Assembly: GCF_945952435.1 (NCBI RefSeq)
Contig: NZ_CAMFHZ010000015.1
Coordinates: forward strand, 1 to 64,000
Origin: an uncultured Microbacterium sp.
Lineage (GTDB): Bacteria; Actinomycetota; Actinomycetes; Actinomycetales; Microbacteriaceae
DNA: 64,000 nucleotides
Direction of reading: 5' to 3'
In this document: positions 25,310 through 33,985 of the stretch, piece after piece
Position numbering within the stretch: position 1 is the first letter of the stretch
How the letters are laid out: the number at the start of each line of letters is the position of its first letter
Program-made: the position numbers and the translations under genes
The notes under the pieces: generated by a model
The model's input: the letters and a program-made list of their open reading frames with translations, nothing else
Told to the model about the DNA's origin: nothing
The model's database searches: none

Positions 25310-26842
25310 ATGACGTCGACCACACCCGACGACGGATCCGGGGTCCCCGAGGTCTCCGGATCCCCGTTCTCCCGCACCGCCGACACCCTGCCGCCGCTCA
25401 AGACCGGCGCGACCACGACCGTGGAGGGGGAGCCGAAGAACGCGCTGGACCGCTTCTTCGAGATCACCCGCCGCGGCTCGACCGTCGGACGCGAGGTGCG
25501 CGGCGGCATCGTGACGTTCGTCACGATGGCCTACATCGTCATCCTCAACCCGCTGATCCTCGGCGGCACGAAGGACGTAGCCGCGCACGCCCTCGACGCC
25601 GCCCAGATCGGCGCCGCCACCGGCCTGACGGCCGGCGTCATGACGATCCTCTTCGGCGTGATCGCACGGCTCCCGTTCGCACTCGCCGCGGGCCTCGGCA
25701 TCAACTCCTTCCTGGCGGTCTCCGTCGTCGGGCAGGTGACGTGGCAGGAGGCGATGGGGCTCGTCGTGATCAACGGTGTGCTGATCGTGCTCTTCGGGGC
25801 CACGGGCATCCGGACCGCGATCTTCAAGGCCGTGCCGCAGCCGCTCAAGGCCGCGATCACCGTCGGTATCGGCCTGTTCATCGCCTTCATCGGCTTCGTC
25901 GACTCCGGCTTCGTGAACCGCACCGCGGGCGGCCCGCCCGTCCAGCTCGGCGAGGGCGGATCCATCACCTCGGTGCCGACGCTCATCTTCCTTCTCGGCG
26001 TCGTCGTGATCGGGATCCTCGTCGCCCGCAAGGTGCCGGGAGGGATCCTCATCGGGATCGTCGCGACCACGATCGTCGCCCTCATCGCCCAGGCCGTCCT
26101 GCAGCTCGGACCCTCGTTCAAGGATCCGAACGGCTGGCACATGACCATCCCGCAGCTCCCCAGCTCGTGGGTGACGGTGCCCGACTTCGGGCTCGTCGGG
26201 CAGTTCGACCTGTTCGGCGCCTTCGGTCGTATCGGCGCGCTCTCGGCGACCATGCTCGTGTTCACCCTGGTGTTCTCGAACTTCTTCGACGCGATGGGGA
26301 CGATGACGGGTCTCGCCCGCAACGCGGGACTCGCGTACAAGGACGGCACCTTCCCGCGGCTCCGCTCGGCCTTCGTCGTCGAGGGCTTCGGCGCGGTGGC
26401 CGGCGGAGTGACCTCGACCTCCTCGAACACCGTCTACGTGGACAGCGCCTCCGGGATCGGCGAGGGAGCGCGCACCGGGCTCGCCTCGCTCGTCGTCGGC
26501 GCGCTGTTCCTGCTGTCGATGTTCGTCACCCCGCTGACGCTCGTCGTCCCGATCGAGGTCGGATCGGCCGCGCTGGTGGTCGTCGGAGCGATGATGATGG
26601 CCCAGATCCGCGAGATCAAGTTCACGAACTTCGCCGTCGCGCTCCCCGCCTTCCTCACGATCGTGACCATGCCGCTGACGTACTCGATCGCGAACGGCAT
26701 CGGCGTGGGCTTCATCTCCTGGGCGCTCATCAACGCGCTCTCGGGACGCGCGCGCAAGGTGCACTGGCTCATGTGGATCGTCGCCGCAGGCTTCGCGCTC
26801 TACTTCGTCCGCGGTCCGGTGGAGCAGCTGCTCCCGCACTGA
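25310..26842 (+). CDS. NCS2-family purine permease (AzgA-like)
   Basis: This 510-residue protein has about 12-13 membrane segments and the AzgA-type motifs FVTMAYIVILNPLIL, ALAAGLGINSF, FFDAMGTMTGLARNAG and TSTSSNTVYVDSASGIGEGARTGLASLV. The family imports adenine, guanine or hypoxanthine with protons. An AAAGGAG site 7 bases upstream fixes the ATG at 25310. It lies 125 bases after guanine deaminase and is probably expressed with it. Confidence 0.9.
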   Translation: MTSTTPDDGSGVPEVSGSPFSRTADTLPPLKTGATTTVEGEPKNALDRFFEITRRGSTVGREVRGGIVTFVTMAYIVILNPLILGGTKDVAAHALDAAQIGAATGLTAGVMTILFGVIARLPFALAAGLGINSFLAVSVVGQVTWQEAMGLVVINGVLIVLFGATGIRTAIFKAVPQPLKAAITVGIGLFIAFIGFVDSGFVNRTAGGPPVQLGEGGSITSVPTLIFLLGVVVIGILVARKVPGGILIGIVATTIVALIAQAVLQLGPSFKDPNGWHMTIPQLPSSWVTVPDFGLVGQFDLFGAFGRIGALSATMLVFTLVFSNFFDAMGTMTGLARNAGLAYKDGTFPRLRSAFVVEGFGAVAGGVTSTSSNTVYVDSASGIGEGARTGLASLVVGALFLLSMFVTPLTLVVPIEVGSAALVVVGAMMMAQIREIKFTNFAVALPAFLTIVTMPLTYSIANGIGVGFISWALINALSGRARKVHWLMWIVAAGFALYFVRGPVEQLLPH

Positions 26843-26851
26843 CCTCCGACT

Positions 26852-26893
26852 CCGAAGCCCCCGATCCGCGCCTCAGCGGGCCGGGGGCTTCGG
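26852..26893. terminator. Bidirectional terminator hairpin
   Basis: CCGAAGCCCCCG (26852-26863) and CGGGGGCTTCGG (26882-26893) form a perfect 12-bp stem between the convergent permease and MocA-like genes. Confidence 0.8.
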
Positions 26894-26925
26894 CGTCCTC
26901 GCCGTCGGCCCGGAGCGGGTCCGGC

Positions 26926-27543
26926 TCAGGGGGTGAAACCCAGCTCGGGCCAGCCGGCGAGATCCGCGGGCTCGTCGATGTCGTCGCCGCGGCCCAGGTC
27001 GTCGCAGTCGACGACGTCCACGAGGTGGCCATGCGCGGCGATCCAGGCGCGCGCCCCGGCATCCCCCTCCGCCATCGCCGCCGCGGCCGCCAGGTGCGCG
27101 GTGTCGAACACGATCGGATTGCCCGGGTACCCGCCCCACGCGGCGCGGGTCACCCTGCCGTGGCGGTGCGCGGCGAGGAGCCGGCGGATCACCGCGGCGC
27201 CGACGCCGGGCTGATCTACGAGCAGCACGACCACCGCGCGGGGAGGGGCGTCCGAGACGATGAGCGGCACGACCGCCGCCCGCAACGAGGCGGACATCCC
27301 CCGGTGCGCCTCGCGCACCTCCACGGCGTGCGCGGCAGGGCACCGCGAGCGCAGCCAGCTGCGCACGGTGCGCGCCGCGGGCCCGACCACGACCGTCACC
27401 GAGCACCCGGCCTCCACGGCGGCCCGGGCGGCGCGGGTGGCGAGCACCTCGCCCTTCCACGGCAACAGCGCCTTCGGTCCGCGGCCGAGGCGGACACCGC
27501 GGCCGGCGGCGAGCACGATCGCGTGCGGGAGCGGGGGCCTCAT
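26926..27543 (-). CDS. MocA-like molybdopterin cytidylyltransferase
   Basis: This 205-residue protein has the nucleotidyltransferase start AIVLAAGRGVRLGRGPKALLPWKGEVL, the LLVDQPGVGAAVIRRLL motif with the metal-binding Asp, GGYPGNPIVFD and a final DIDEPADLAGW. This is the MocA/MobA-like pattern. MocA attaches CMP to molybdopterin to form the MCD cofactor used by bacterial hydroxylases. It is the last gene of the first hydroxylase operon, overlapping the large subunit stop as ATGA, so its product likely serves that enzyme. Confidence 0.85.
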   Translation of the reverse strand: MRPPLPHAIVLAAGRGVRLGRGPKALLPWKGEVLATRAARAAVEAGCSVTVVVGPAARTVRSWLRSRCPAAHAVEVREAHRGMSASLRAAVVPLIVSDAPPRAVVVLLVDQPGVGAAVIRRLLAAHRHGRVTRAAWGGYPGNPIVFDTAHLAAAAAMAEGDAGARAWIAAHGHLVDVVDCDDLGRGDDIDEPADLAGWPELGFTP

Positions 27544-30413
27544 AAGGCGCTCTCCCCGGACGTGGGGCGCCTCGCGTCCCGGGCGACGAGCGCCGCATGG
27601 ATCCGGTCGCGGGTGAACGGCGTCTCGGTCATCCGGATCCCGGTCGCATCCCGGATCGCCGAGGCGAGCGCCGGGGCGACCGGATTGAAGGGGGATTCGC
27701 TCATGGACTTGGCGCCGAGCGGCCCGAGCACATCGGAGGTCTGCGCGAACATCACCTCCGAGCGCGGAACGTCGGCGAACGTCGGCACGTGGTACTGGCG
27801 GAGGATGTCGGAGACCACGCGGCCGTTCTCGTCGAGGCGCACGATCTCGTGCAGCGCGGCGCCGATCCCCTGCGCGATGCCGCCCTCGACCTGCCCTCGG
27901 CACTGTTCGGGGTTGACGACGACGCCGGCGTCGGCCGCATGGATCGAGCGGAGGATCCGCAGCTCACCGGTCGCCTCGTGCACCGCGATCCGGAACGCCT
28001 GCACGTTGAAGGCGACCGAGCGCGGCGTGCCGCCCCAGTGCCCCTTCTCCTCGAGGGGCTCACCGCGCCGTGCAGCCTCGGCGGCGAGCTTCGCGAGCGT
28101 CAGGGAGACGTCACCGCGGACGACGCCGGTGGCGGTGAGCACGCACTCGGAGACCGGTGCGCGGAGCAGCTCCGCCGCGAGCGCGAGGATCCGGTCCGCG
28201 AGCGCAGTCGCGGCGGCGTGCGTCGCGCGCCCCGCGACGACGGTCCCGGTGGAGCCGAAGGCGCCGGTGTCGTGGGGGACGAGGTCGGAGTCCGACTGTC
28301 GCAGCCGCACCGCCCGGGCGGTCGTCCCCAGAACGGTCGCCGCGATCTGCTGGTGCACGGTCGAGGTGCCGTTGCCGAACTCTGCCGTCCCGACGTCGAG
28401 CCCGAACGCGCCGTCCGCGTCGAGACGGATCGCGACGTGCGAGTGGTGGCCGCGCGGCGGGACGGTCGCGATCATCGCGACCGCGGATCCCTCCCCGATG
28501 CGCCACCCCGGCGCGAGGGATCCGCGGTCGCTCTCCCGGTCCCGGGCGAGGGCGTCCCGCGCGAGGGCGACGCCCTCGTCCAGGCCGTAGCTGCCGATCA
28601 CGAGGTCCGGTTCCTCGTGCGCGGCGATGATCGGATCATCGGGGCCGATCAGGTTCTGCGCACGGAACGCGAGCGGGTCCCAGCCGATGCGCCGGGCCAG
28701 CTCGTCGACCGTGGACTCGATCGCGAAGATCATCTGGCTGAGGCCGTAGCCGCGGAACGCCCCGGAGGGGATGGTGTTCGTATAGACGACGTCGGCGTCG
28801 ATCTTCTTCGCCGCGGCACGATAGACCGCGATCGACTCTCCGACGCCGTGGAACATCACCCCGGGCCCGTGGTTGCCGTACGCCCCGGTGTTCGAGCGGA
28901 CGTCGACCCCGATCCCGGTGATCCGCCCGTCCTTCGTCGCCCCCATCCGCACCCGGATGCGGAACGGGTGACGCACGCTCGTCGCGGTCAGCACCTCCTT
29001 GCGGGAGAACTCCACGCGGACGGGGCGCCCTGTCGCCATGGCCGCGAGCAGGGCGAGGTCCTCGGTGAACACCTCCTGCTTGCCCCCGAAGCCGCCGCCG
29101 ACCCTCGTCGCGTAGACGCGCAGCCGCGCGGGCTCCAGGCCGAAGACGCGGGCGAGGGTGCGCCGGGCGAGGAACGGCACCTGGGTGCTGCTGCGCACGA
29201 CCCAGCGCCCGTCGGGATCCTGCCAGGCGATCGAGCCGTGCGTCTCCAGTGCGGTGTGCGAGACGCGGTGCGTGCGGTACTCGCGCTCCTCGACGACGTC
29301 GCTCGCGGCGAGGGCGGCCGCCAGGTCGCCGACCTCGGTGTGCAGCTCCACGAGGACGTTGTCCGCGGCACGGTCGACGCCGGCGGGATCCGGGACCGCG
29401 CGGCCCTCCGCCTGTGCGCGCAGCCCACCGGGGGAGGAGGCGCCGTGCAGCGCGACTGTGTCGGGATGGTCCGCCCGCTCCGGATCCAGGTTCGCGGGCA
29501 GCACCTCGTACTCGACGTCGACGAGGCGGGCGGCCCGCTCGGCGTCGCGCGGGGTCTCGGCGACGACGAGCGCGACGCGCTGCCCGACGAAGCGGACGTA
29601 CTCGTCGAACACGTGGGTGTCGGCCGGGTCGTCGGCCTCGATCTCGTGCTGCGCGGTCGAGAAGAGCGTGGACGGGGCGTCCGCACGGGTCAGCACGCGG
29701 ACGACCCCGCTCGCGGCGAGGGCGCGGGCGGCATCGATGCGAACGACCCGCGCATGGGCGTGCGGGCTGCGCACGACCGCGGCGTGCAGCAGAGGGGCGG
29801 GAAGCTCCGACGGATCGACGTCCATCGTGTAGCGGACCGTCCCGGTCACGACCCCGGCCGCCGCCGGTGCCCCCGTGGCGCGCCCCACGCCTCCGGCGCG
29901 GTCGTCGATGTTCACCGTTCCGCGCACGGCGTCCTCGATCGCCCGGTAGCCGGTGCACCGGCAGATGTTGCCCTTGAGCGTGCGATCGAGGTCGTGCTCC
30001 GCCCCCGGGGGCATCGCCGCGACCGTGCACACCATCCCCGCGGTGCAGAACCCGCACTGGAACCCGGCGGCCCGGCGGAACCGCTCCTGCACCGGGTGCG
30101 GATCCTCGGGGGTCCCGAGACCCTGCACCGTCACGATCTCGCGCCCGGCCGCGCGTTGGGCGGGGTAGACGCAGCTGTGCACGGCATCCCCGTCGACGAT
30201 CACCGTGCAGGCGCCGCAGTCGCCCCCGTCGCAGCCCTTCTTCACGCCGTACGATCCCTGGTCGCGCAGCCAGGTGCGCAGGCACTGGCCCGGCTGCGGA
30301 TCCACCATGACCGTCCGTCCGTCGACCACGGCACTGCGCTTCGGCGGTGTCGTGGTCGCCGCCTCGGGGGCGCAGGTCTCTCGCTCGGTCGGCTCGATGC
30401 GCGTGGCGCTCAT
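27540..30413 (-). CDS. Molybdenum hydroxylase: fused 2Fe-2S and molybdopterin subunits
   Basis: This 957-residue protein joins two subunits that are usually separate. Residues 30-160 hold the paired 2Fe-2S domains (CDGGDCGAC at 61-69, C81, then CGFC at 120-123 and CRC at 151-153). The rest is a xanthine dehydrogenase-type Mo domain with TRVGGGFGGKQE, PSGAFRGYGLSQ and a C-terminal GAKSMSESPFNP holding the presumed catalytic Glu. The FAD subunit is a separate gene just upstream and overlaps its start. Xanthine dehydrogenase is the likely identity from context, but another N-heterocycle or aldehyde substrate is possible. Confidence 0.88.
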   Translation of the reverse strand: MSATRIEPTERETCAPEAATTTPPKRSAVVDGRTVMVDPQPGQCLRTWLRDQGSYGVKKGCDGGDCGACTVIVDGDAVHSCVYPAQRAAGREIVTVQGLGTPEDPHPVQERFRRAAGFQCGFCTAGMVCTVAAMPPGAEHDLDRTLKGNICRCTGYRAIEDAVRGTVNIDDRAGGVGRATGAPAAAGVVTGTVRYTMDVDPSELPAPLLHAAVVRSPHAHARVVRIDAARALAASGVVRVLTRADAPSTLFSTAQHEIEADDPADTHVFDEYVRFVGQRVALVVAETPRDAERAARLVDVEYEVLPANLDPERADHPDTVALHGASSPGGLRAQAEGRAVPDPAGVDRAADNVLVELHTEVGDLAAALAASDVVEEREYRTHRVSHTALETHGSIAWQDPDGRWVVRSSTQVPFLARRTLARVFGLEPARLRVYATRVGGGFGGKQEVFTEDLALLAAMATGRPVRVEFSRKEVLTATSVRHPFRIRVRMGATKDGRITGIGVDVRSNTGAYGNHGPGVMFHGVGESIAVYRAAAKKIDADVVYTNTIPSGAFRGYGLSQMIFAIESTVDELARRIGWDPLAFRAQNLIGPDDPIIAAHEEPDLVIGSYGLDEGVALARDALARDRESDRGSLAPGWRIGEGSAVAMIATVPPRGHHSHVAIRLDADGAFGLDVGTAEFGNGTSTVHQQIAATVLGTTARAVRLRQSDSDLVPHDTGAFGSTGTVVAGRATHAAATALADRILALAAELLRAPVSECVLTATGVVRGDVSLTLAKLAAEAARRGEPLEEKGHWGGTPRSVAFNVQAFRIAVHEATGELRILRSIHAADAGVVVNPEQCRGQVEGGIAQGIGAALHEIVRLDENGRVVSDILRQYHVPTFADVPRSEVMFAQTSDVLGPLGAKSMSESPFNPVAPALASAIRDATGIRMTETPFTRDRIHAALVARDARRPTSGESAL

Positions 30414-31375
30414 CGTGTGCTCCTCTCCATGCGCAGATCGCCCGTGGTCCTGCCCCTCGCCGCATCCACGCCGGTGGCGATCCCGGGCAGGAGCTCGGCC
30501 AGGATCTCGTCGCCGAGCCGGTGGGTCATCGCCCGTCGCCAGGCCGGACTCCCGTGGATGTCGTCGTACCAGCCGCCCGTGCGCGAGACGGCGCGGTCGA
30601 TCGCGACGCGCCAGGCGGATCCGTCGGCGCGGACCGTGCGAGTTCCCCCGCGGGCGTGCGGCTCCGACATGACATCCAGGACGACGGGATGGACCGTGGA
30701 GGCGGTGACGGTCAGCCGCAGCGCCGTGTCGGATATGCGGCGTCCGATGAGCAGCGCCGCGGAGCGTCCGCGCTCGGTGAGGGAGATCCGCCGGAAGGCG
30801 GGGCGCTCCCGCAGCGAGGCCGCGGGGACGTGGAAGCCGCGGATCAGCTCTCCGTCGCCGAGGCGCGTGCGCGCGGGGCCGAGGATGAGCTCCGCGACCG
30901 GCGTGCGACGGAGGGATCCGTCCCGTCGCCGCACGAGGGCGACGGCGTCCCATCCGCTCAGCAACGAGATCATGGGTCCGGCGGGAAGGGCGGTGGCCAC
31001 GTTGCCGCCGACCGTCGACACGTTCCAGATCTTCCAGGAGGCGACGAAGGCGTCGCACGCCGGGGCGATGAGGTCCAGCCCGGGCAAGCTCGATCGCGGC
31101 ATCCCTCCCGGCTCTGCCTCGACGGCGAGCGCGCGGAGCTCGGCGATGCGGCAGGTCGCGGCGATCTCGAGCGAGACCGTGCCGTCGTCCTCGTGATGCC
31201 AGACGAGCGGCGGCCAGCCCGCCCCGGTGATGTCGAGCAGCCGGGTCGGCGCGCCGCGGGTGATGTCCGTGCCGTAGGAGAAGGTCACCGTGCCTCCGGC
31301 GAGCCAGGAGTCGCCCGGCCGCCACCGGCGCGGATCGGCGCACAGCAGCACCTCGTCGACGCTCGTCACGTCCAT
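30410..31375 (-). CDS. FAD-binding subunit of the first molybdenum hydroxylase
   Basis: This 321-residue protein matches the CoxM/XdhB FAD subunit: SWLAGGTVTFSYGTDITRGAPTRLLDITG at the flavin site and WNVSTVGGNVATALPAGPMISLLSG, whose TVGGNVA loop binds FAD pyrophosphate. It passes electrons from the FeS clusters to the acceptor. The ATG at 31375 overlaps the end of the XdhC gene by 10 bases, and its stop overlaps the fused subunit as ATGA. Confidence 0.87.
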   Translation of the reverse strand: MDVTSVDEVLLCADPRRWRPGDSWLAGGTVTFSYGTDITRGAPTRLLDITGAGWPPLVWHHEDDGTVSLEIAATCRIAELRALAVEAEPGGMPRSSLPGLDLIAPACDAFVASWKIWNVSTVGGNVATALPAGPMISLLSGWDAVALVRRRDGSLRRTPVAELILGPARTRLGDGELIRGFHVPAASLRERPAFRRISLTERGRSAALLIGRRISDTALRLTVTASTVHPVVLDVMSEPHARGGTRTVRADGSAWRVAIDRAVSRTGGWYDDIHGSPAWRRAMTHRLGDEILAELLPGIATGVDAARGRTTGDLRMERSTR

Positions 31376-32682
31376 GCCGGTGTCTCCCTCGTGCTCGGGG
31401 ACGCGGCGCACGCCCGGCGCGTCGGGACGGTGGCGGCCGTCGCGGCGGGGGCGGCGGGGAGGAGGTCGGTGCGAGCGGGCTCGGTGCGGGCCGTCCCCGC
31501 CGCGCGACGCCGGGCGTCGTCGTGGACGTCGCCCGTGGTGTCGCGCAGACGGGAGGGGACCGGCCGGGCGGCCGTCGCCGGGGCGGTCGACCCCGCTCGT
31601 GCGGAGGACTCGGTGAGGATCAGCTCCGCGAGGATCGACACGGCCACCTCCGCGGGGGTCCGCGCGCCCAGATCCAGCCCGATGGGCGAGTGCAGGCGGC
31701 TCAGCTCGTGGTCCGTCAGGCCTCCCGCGCGGAGCTCCTGGATCCGCTTCTCGTGCGTCACGCGCGAGCCCATCGCTCCCACGTAGGCGACCTCTCGGCG
31801 CAGGAGCAGATCGAGCACCGGCAGGTCGAAGCGGGGGTCGTGGGTGAGCACGACGACGGCGGTGCGCGCGCCGATGCGACCCGCGGCGAGCTCCTCGGCG
31901 AGGTGCTCGGCGGGGTGCATGAGCACGACCTCGTCCGCCCCGGGGTGGCGCTCGCGGGTGGCGAAGACCGGGCGTGCGTCGCAGACCGTGACACGACGCC
32001 CCAGGACCGCCGCCGCCTGGGCGAGCGCAGCGGAGAAGTCGTTCGCGCCGTACACGATCAGCCGAGGCGGCGCGATCGTCGACTCCACGAAGAGGCGCCG
32101 CACGACGGGGCATCCGGGGACGGAGCGGTCGGCGATCTCGACCACGTGTGCGCCGCCGGCCCGCAGCGCGGCGCCCACCCGATCGGCCGCGTGCGCCGCT
32201 GCCGCGCGCACCGCCGCCGGCGGCTCGTCGCCGTCGAACGCGACGCACAGGGCCGTCTCGTCGAGGGGGATGCCGATGCCCTCCGCGGTCAGCAGCGCGC
32301 CGGAGGTCGTGTCGTGCAGGGGGAGGTCGCGCACGAGATGCGTGTGGGCGGCGGGAGCCGCGGATCCGATCGTCCGCAGCGGCTGCACGAGCACGCGCAC
32401 GTCGCCTCCGCACAGGAGACCGACCCCGAGTCCCTCGTCGTCCCCGTAGCCGAAGGAGTGCAGTTCGACGTCGCCCGAGTCCAGACAGGAGAGGGCGGCG
32501 CCGACGACCACCCCTTCCACGCAACCGCCCGACACCGACCCGATCGTGCGGCCGTCGTCGCGAACGGCCATCGACGTTCCGGCGGGGCGCGGGACGGATC
32601 CGGACACCTCGACGATCGTCGCGATCGCCCAGCGTCCTGGTTCGGCGAAGCACTCGGCGTAGTCGGCGATACGGTCGAGCAT
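31366..32682 (-). CDS. xdhC: XdhC-family accessory protein (operon 1)
   Basis: This 438-residue protein has the XdhC/CoxI layout: an N-terminal XdhC domain (ATIVEVSGSVPRPAGTSMAV, GSVSGGCVEG) and a Rossmann-like domain (PRLIVYGANDFSAALAQAAAVLG, YVGAMGSRVTHEKR, SPIGLDLGARTPAEVAVSILAEL). XdhC sulfurates and inserts the cofactor into the hydroxylase. The last ~75 residues are Ala/Thr/Arg-rich and not part of the family. They may be a run-on tail, since they extend up to the FAD subunit start. This is the first gene behind the conserved leader. Confidence 0.87.
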   Translation of the reverse strand: MLDRIADYAECFAEPGRWAIATIVEVSGSVPRPAGTSMAVRDDGRTIGSVSGGCVEGVVVGAALSCLDSGDVELHSFGYGDDEGLGVGLLCGGDVRVLVQPLRTIGSAAPAAHTHLVRDLPLHDTTSGALLTAEGIGIPLDETALCVAFDGDEPPAAVRAAAAHAADRVGAALRAGGAHVVEIADRSVPGCPVVRRLFVESTIAPPRLIVYGANDFSAALAQAAAVLGRRVTVCDARPVFATRERHPGADEVVLMHPAEHLAEELAAGRIGARTAVVVLTHDPRFDLPVLDLLLRREVAYVGAMGSRVTHEKRIQELRAGGLTDHELSRLHSPIGLDLGARTPAEVAVSILAELILTESSARAGSTAPATAARPVPSRLRDTTGDVHDDARRRAAGTARTEPARTDLLPAAPAATAATVPTRRACAASPSTRETPAWT

Positions 32683-32768
32683 GGGGCACCTTCCTCATCC
32701 GGATGAGGCGATGCGCCGGGGCTGTGACGGCGTTCACCGGTCACGATCCGCGGCGTGATCGCCAGGGA

Positions 32769-32806
32769 TGCCCGGTAGATGGTTCGCGGTGGTAACCCGC
32801 CTAGGC
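32769..32806 (-). promoter_or_regulatory. Conserved 5' leader element, copy 1 (candidate riboswitch)
   Basis: Read on the minus strand, GCCTAGGCGGGTT, a variable inner part and ATCTACCGGGCA are shared with the leader of the second hydroxylase operon. It can fold with GCCU(A)GG pairing to CCGGGC, an internal loop of CG facing AUCUA, and an inner stem GGUU/AACC. It starts about 2 nt after the predicted transcription start and lies 87 nt before the XdhC start codon. Confidence 0.65.
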
Positions 32807-32814
32807 CTGGGAGG

Positions 32815-32843
32815 AGTCTACGGCGGCCCTCGTGTCGTGGCAA
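32815..32843 (-). promoter_or_regulatory. Promoter of hydroxylase operon 1
   Basis: On the minus strand TTGCCA (32843-32838) and TAGACT (32820-32815) are separated by 17 bases. The -35 context TCTGCTTGCCACG is identical to that of operon 2. The predicted start is an A at about 32808. Confidence 0.7.
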
Positions 32844-32927
32844 GCAGATTTTCCTCATCACGGATGATAACTTCCATGATGTGGACGTGGCGGAAACGAT
32901 AGCGTGATCTTTCACGAAGGAGGATCC

Positions 32928-33428
32928 ATGACCACCCCTGACCTGCGCTCCCGCCTGGACGAGATCTTCGCCGCCCGGGACCGCGCGCACATGGCGCCGA
33001 CGATCGCCGCCTTCCTGGACGTGCTCGCCGAGCACCCGGACGATGCGACGGTGCTCTACGAGGTCGGAGGCTCCTACGACACCGATGGCCAGGAGGAGAC
33101 CGCCCTCGGCTATTACCGCCGCGCGATGGACGCCGGTCTCGACGGGCGATGGCTGCGACAGTGCTATGTGCAGTACGGCAGCACGCTGCGCAACCTCGGG
33201 CGGCTCGACGAGAGCCTTGCGGTCTTCGACGAGGGCCTGCAGCGCTTCCCGGAGTCGGAGTCCCTCGGGATCTTCCGCGCCCTGACGCTGCATGCCGCGG
33301 GGAAGCCCAGCGCCGCACTCGGTGCCGTGCTCACCGTGATCGCCGATCGGTTCCCCACCGACGAGGTGCAGCGCTACGAGGCCGCGCTGCGCGGCAACGG
33401 CGCCTACCTCGCATCGCTCGACGCCTAG
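32928..33428 (+). CDS. Tetratricopeptide repeat protein
   Basis: This 166-residue helical protein has TPR-like units, for example PDDATVLYEVGGSYDTDGQEETALGYYRRAMDAG and YVQYGSTLRNLGRLDESLAVFDEGLQRFPES. Such proteins mediate protein contacts; no catalytic motif is seen. The ATG is fixed by AAGGAGGA at 32917-32924. It is divergent from the first hydroxylase operon, and the link between them is unknown. Confidence 0.8.
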   Translation: MTTPDLRSRLDEIFAARDRAHMAPTIAAFLDVLAEHPDDATVLYEVGGSYDTDGQEETALGYYRRAMDAGLDGRWLRQCYVQYGSTLRNLGRLDESLAVFDEGLQRFPESESLGIFRALTLHAAGKPSAALGAVLTVIADRFPTDEVQRYEAALRGNGAYLASLDA

Positions 33429-33510
33429 CGCCTGTCTGGCCGTCTACCGCGCCAACGTCCTCATCCCCACCGCCATCGCCTGGACGAAGGTTCTCGGCTC
33501 TCGTCGCCGA

Positions 33511-33876
33511 TCAATTGAGTTCGCGCAGCTCCGAGGTCAGCTCCCCGCCGGCGTCTCCGGTGTTGACGGTCCCCTTCGGCTCGAACAGGATCGCGTGCAC
33601 CTCGTCGCTCGCCTTCGGACAGTGCTCCACGCCACGCGGCACGACATAAACATCGTTCGGGTTGAGGACGACGTCTCGATCACGGAGCTGGATGGTCAGC
33701 TGCCCACTCACGACCATGAACAGCTCATCCGTATCAGGATGGGTGTGCCAGACGAACTCGCCCTGCAGCTTGACCACCTTGACGTCGTAATCGTTGATGC
33801 TCGTGAGGCGATGAGGCTGCCAATACTCACCGACCACGGAGAGGGCATCGTGCACGTTGCGGACATCGTCTGCCAT
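33511..33876 (-). CDS. Small cupin-domain protein
   Basis: This 121-residue protein is a single cupin barrel: GEFVWHTHPDTDELFMVVSG holds the usual two His and one Glu metal ligands, and DVYVVPRGVEHCPKA holds the third His. The enzyme activity, if any, cannot be named. It is on the same strand as operon 2, 109 bases after the XdhC stop, and may be its last gene. Confidence 0.8.
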   Translation of the reverse strand: MADDVRNVHDALSVVGEYWQPHRLTSINDYDVKVVKLQGEFVWHTHPDTDELFMVVSGQLTIQLRDRDVVLNPNDVYVVPRGVEHCPKASDEVHAILFEPKGTVNTGDAGGELTSELRELN

Positions 33877-33985
33877 GGCTCGAGGCTATCTGATCCCCTC
33901 ATTCGTCAGACGCGCGCTCGCCGGGCGGGAGCGCGTGCGCCGGGCGCGCGCGTCCCGGTCGAGCTCGTCCGTGCGCTTCCGGAAG

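Noticed and set aside
27597-31196. 1199-residue plus-strand ORF opposite the first hydroxylase operon
   Set aside because: It is the shadow of the fused Fe-S/Mo and FAD genes, with no family resemblance.
30410-32737. 775-residue ORF as a single FAD protein
   Set aside because: Its first ~450 residues are an out-of-frame reading of xdhC; homology to the FAD subunit begins only at the ATG at 31375.
32764-32806. Guanine-type purine riboswitch at the hydroxylase leaders
   Set aside because: The stretch CTACCGGGCA also occurs in Bacillus xpt RNA, but the three-way junction, J1/2 and loop-loop sequences of the purine aptamer are absent; the fold is a simple hairpin with an internal loop.
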